Assembly: GCA_963823275.1 (NCBI GenBank)
Contig: CAWGKW010000001.1
Location: 62,001-126,000 of the forward strand
Origin: RHKX01 sp963823275
Lineage (GTDB): Bacteria; Actinomycetota; Thermoleophilia; Solirubrobacterales; 70-9
DNA: 64,000 nucleotides
Reading direction: 5' to 3'
Shown here: piece by piece, positions 63,736-64,000 of the stretch
Layout of the letters: each line of letters opens with the position of its first letter
Position numbering within the stretch: the stretch's first letter is position 1
The notes under the pieces: generated by a model
Databases searched by the model: none
The model's input: the letters and a program-made list of their open reading frames with translations, nothing else
What the model was told of the DNA's origin: nothing
Translations under genes and position numbers: made by a program

Positions 63736-64000
63736 GATCGTGGGCTGGAGCCCAAGACCAAGATCACCAAGAAACCGAAGAGCAGGATCAAGACGACCAA
63801 GAAGAAGGTGAAGGTCAAGGTCTCGTTCAAGTCCGAGGCGGACGCCATCTTCAAGTGCAAGCTCGACGACGCCAACTACAAGCGCTGCACCTCTCCCTAC
63901 ATCGTCAAGGCGAAATCGAAGGGCGGGAAGGGCAGGAAGCACACGATCTCGATCAGGGCCACGGTGGACGGCCTGGTTGGTAAGCCCGCCGTCATCAAGT
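62344..64000 (+). CDS. secreted seven-repeat Cys-containing propeller protein (partial, C-terminus outside window)
   Basis: At least 552 residues, GTG at 62344. A long signal peptide (GALLAGVLASLVLAGSALA) is followed by seven tandem units of about 60 residues, each beginning LTQKxGTAGCIS, with TAGAC about ten residues later, then ADGTALD, VTVSPDGASAYVAS and ending FDRNTTTG. Each unit thus has two Cys and one YVTN/lactonase-like blade, and seven units fit a closed propeller. The Cys-pair module (ITKKPKSRIKTTKKKVKVKV, CKLDDANYKRCTSPYIVKAK) begins at about 63745 and continues off the window. It is probably extracellular; the ligand is unknown. Confidence 0.82.
   Translation, partial: MIRSGSSGSRRRRGLSGALLAGVLASLVLAGSALASHSALTQKPGAAGCIAEAGTNPACTDGTALHGSGSVALSPDGDNAYVATQDSDAVTIFDRDPATGGLTQKAGTAGCISETGTLGACGDGRALDSAETVTVSPDGASVYVGSRLSDAIAIFDRNTTTGELTQKAGTAGCISETGTAGACVDGVALDAASTVTVSPDGANLYVASRFSDAVAIFDRNITTGALTQKPGTAACISEDGTAGACADGTALDFAISVAVSPDGTGAYVASQDSGAVTIFDRDTTTGELTQKAGTAGCISETGTAGACADGTALDGAGSVTVSPDGASAYVASQVSGAVTAFDRNAATGALTQKPGTAGCISDDGTAGACINGVGLVGVRSVAVSPDGASAYGASIDSDAVAVFDRSTNTGILTQETGRAGCIAEDGIGPCVEGNGFDGAEAVTVSPDGKNAYAAAALSDSVLVFDRGLEPKTKITKKPKSRIKTTKKKVKVKVSFKSEADAIFKCKLDDANYKRCTSPYIVKAKSKGGKGRKHTISIRATVDGLVGKPAVIK

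Overview
The window is high-GC bacterial chromosome and looks like an actinobacterium, most probably class Thermoleophilia, order Solirubrobacterales. This is inferred from gene content: a PurS/PurQ-type purine pathway, a dnaK-grpE-dnaJ-hspR heat-shock operon with a separate clpB, Ino1 plus an actinobacterial CDP-alcohol (phosphatidylinositol-phosphate) synthase, a wax ester synthase/DGAT, an F420-type LLM oxidoreductase, and many secreted proteins of low-complexity Gly/Asp/Lys composition. There are no rRNAs. Two intact tRNAs are present, tRNA-Glu(UUC) and tRNA-Val(UAC).

Layout. 1-9.7 kb: the purine pathway on the minus strand (purD-purE-purB, then purC, purS, purQ). It is interrupted by a sulfotransferase that overlaps purS and, on the other strand, by a secreted peptidoglycan-binding protein and a wrecked polysaccharide deacetylase. 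A second sulfotransferase (cut by the window edge) and a glycosyltransferase lie downstream. 9.7-14.6 kb: a GYD-domain protein, a translationally coupled methyltransferase/SRPBCC/glycosyltransferase operon, a frameshifted secreted protein and a saccharopine-dehydrogenase-like reductase. 14.7-31.3 kb: clpB, a WS/DGAT, an SQR-like flavoprotein, a TetR/propeller pair divergent from a secreted protein, a permease and MscS pair, a class-A beta-lactamase-like hydrolase, and the hspR/dnaJ/grpE/dnaK chaperone operon. 31.5-38.9 kb: a secreted EEP nuclease/phosphatase-like protein, an unusually structured intergenic region, a membrane cytochrome c, Nth, a PfkB kinase, an alpha/beta hydrolase and an inositol-lipid cluster (PAP2-type enzyme, PIP synthase, Ino1). 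39-50.9 kb: a GMC oxidoreductase, a glycosyltransferase-PHP fusion, a UDG-like protein, an F420 oxidoreductase, an RNA methyltransferase, a histone-H1-like protein, argF, tRNA-Glu, an lgt homologue and an SDR.

51-64 kb is accessory in character. It holds a secreted RTX-like protein and other secreted proteins, tRNA-Val followed by a decayed zone (broken repeat protein, broken hydrolase, SulP STAS remnant, tRNA-like fragment), and then a group of exported proteins: an Ig-like protein, a TolB-like propeller and a seven-repeat Cys-containing propeller that runs off the window. Several of these share one C-terminal module with a conserved Cys pair. Frameshifts are frequent across the window (deacetylase, secreted protein, dnaJ tail, hydrolase, repeat protein). 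They may be true decay or assembly errors, and raw reads would decide.

No CRISPR array, intact transposase, integrase or recognisable defence system was found. The best candidates for something less ordinary are the glycosyltransferase-PHP fusion, the dnaJ/hspR junction, the paired long hairpins at 32.8-33.0 kb and the shared-module secreted protein family.
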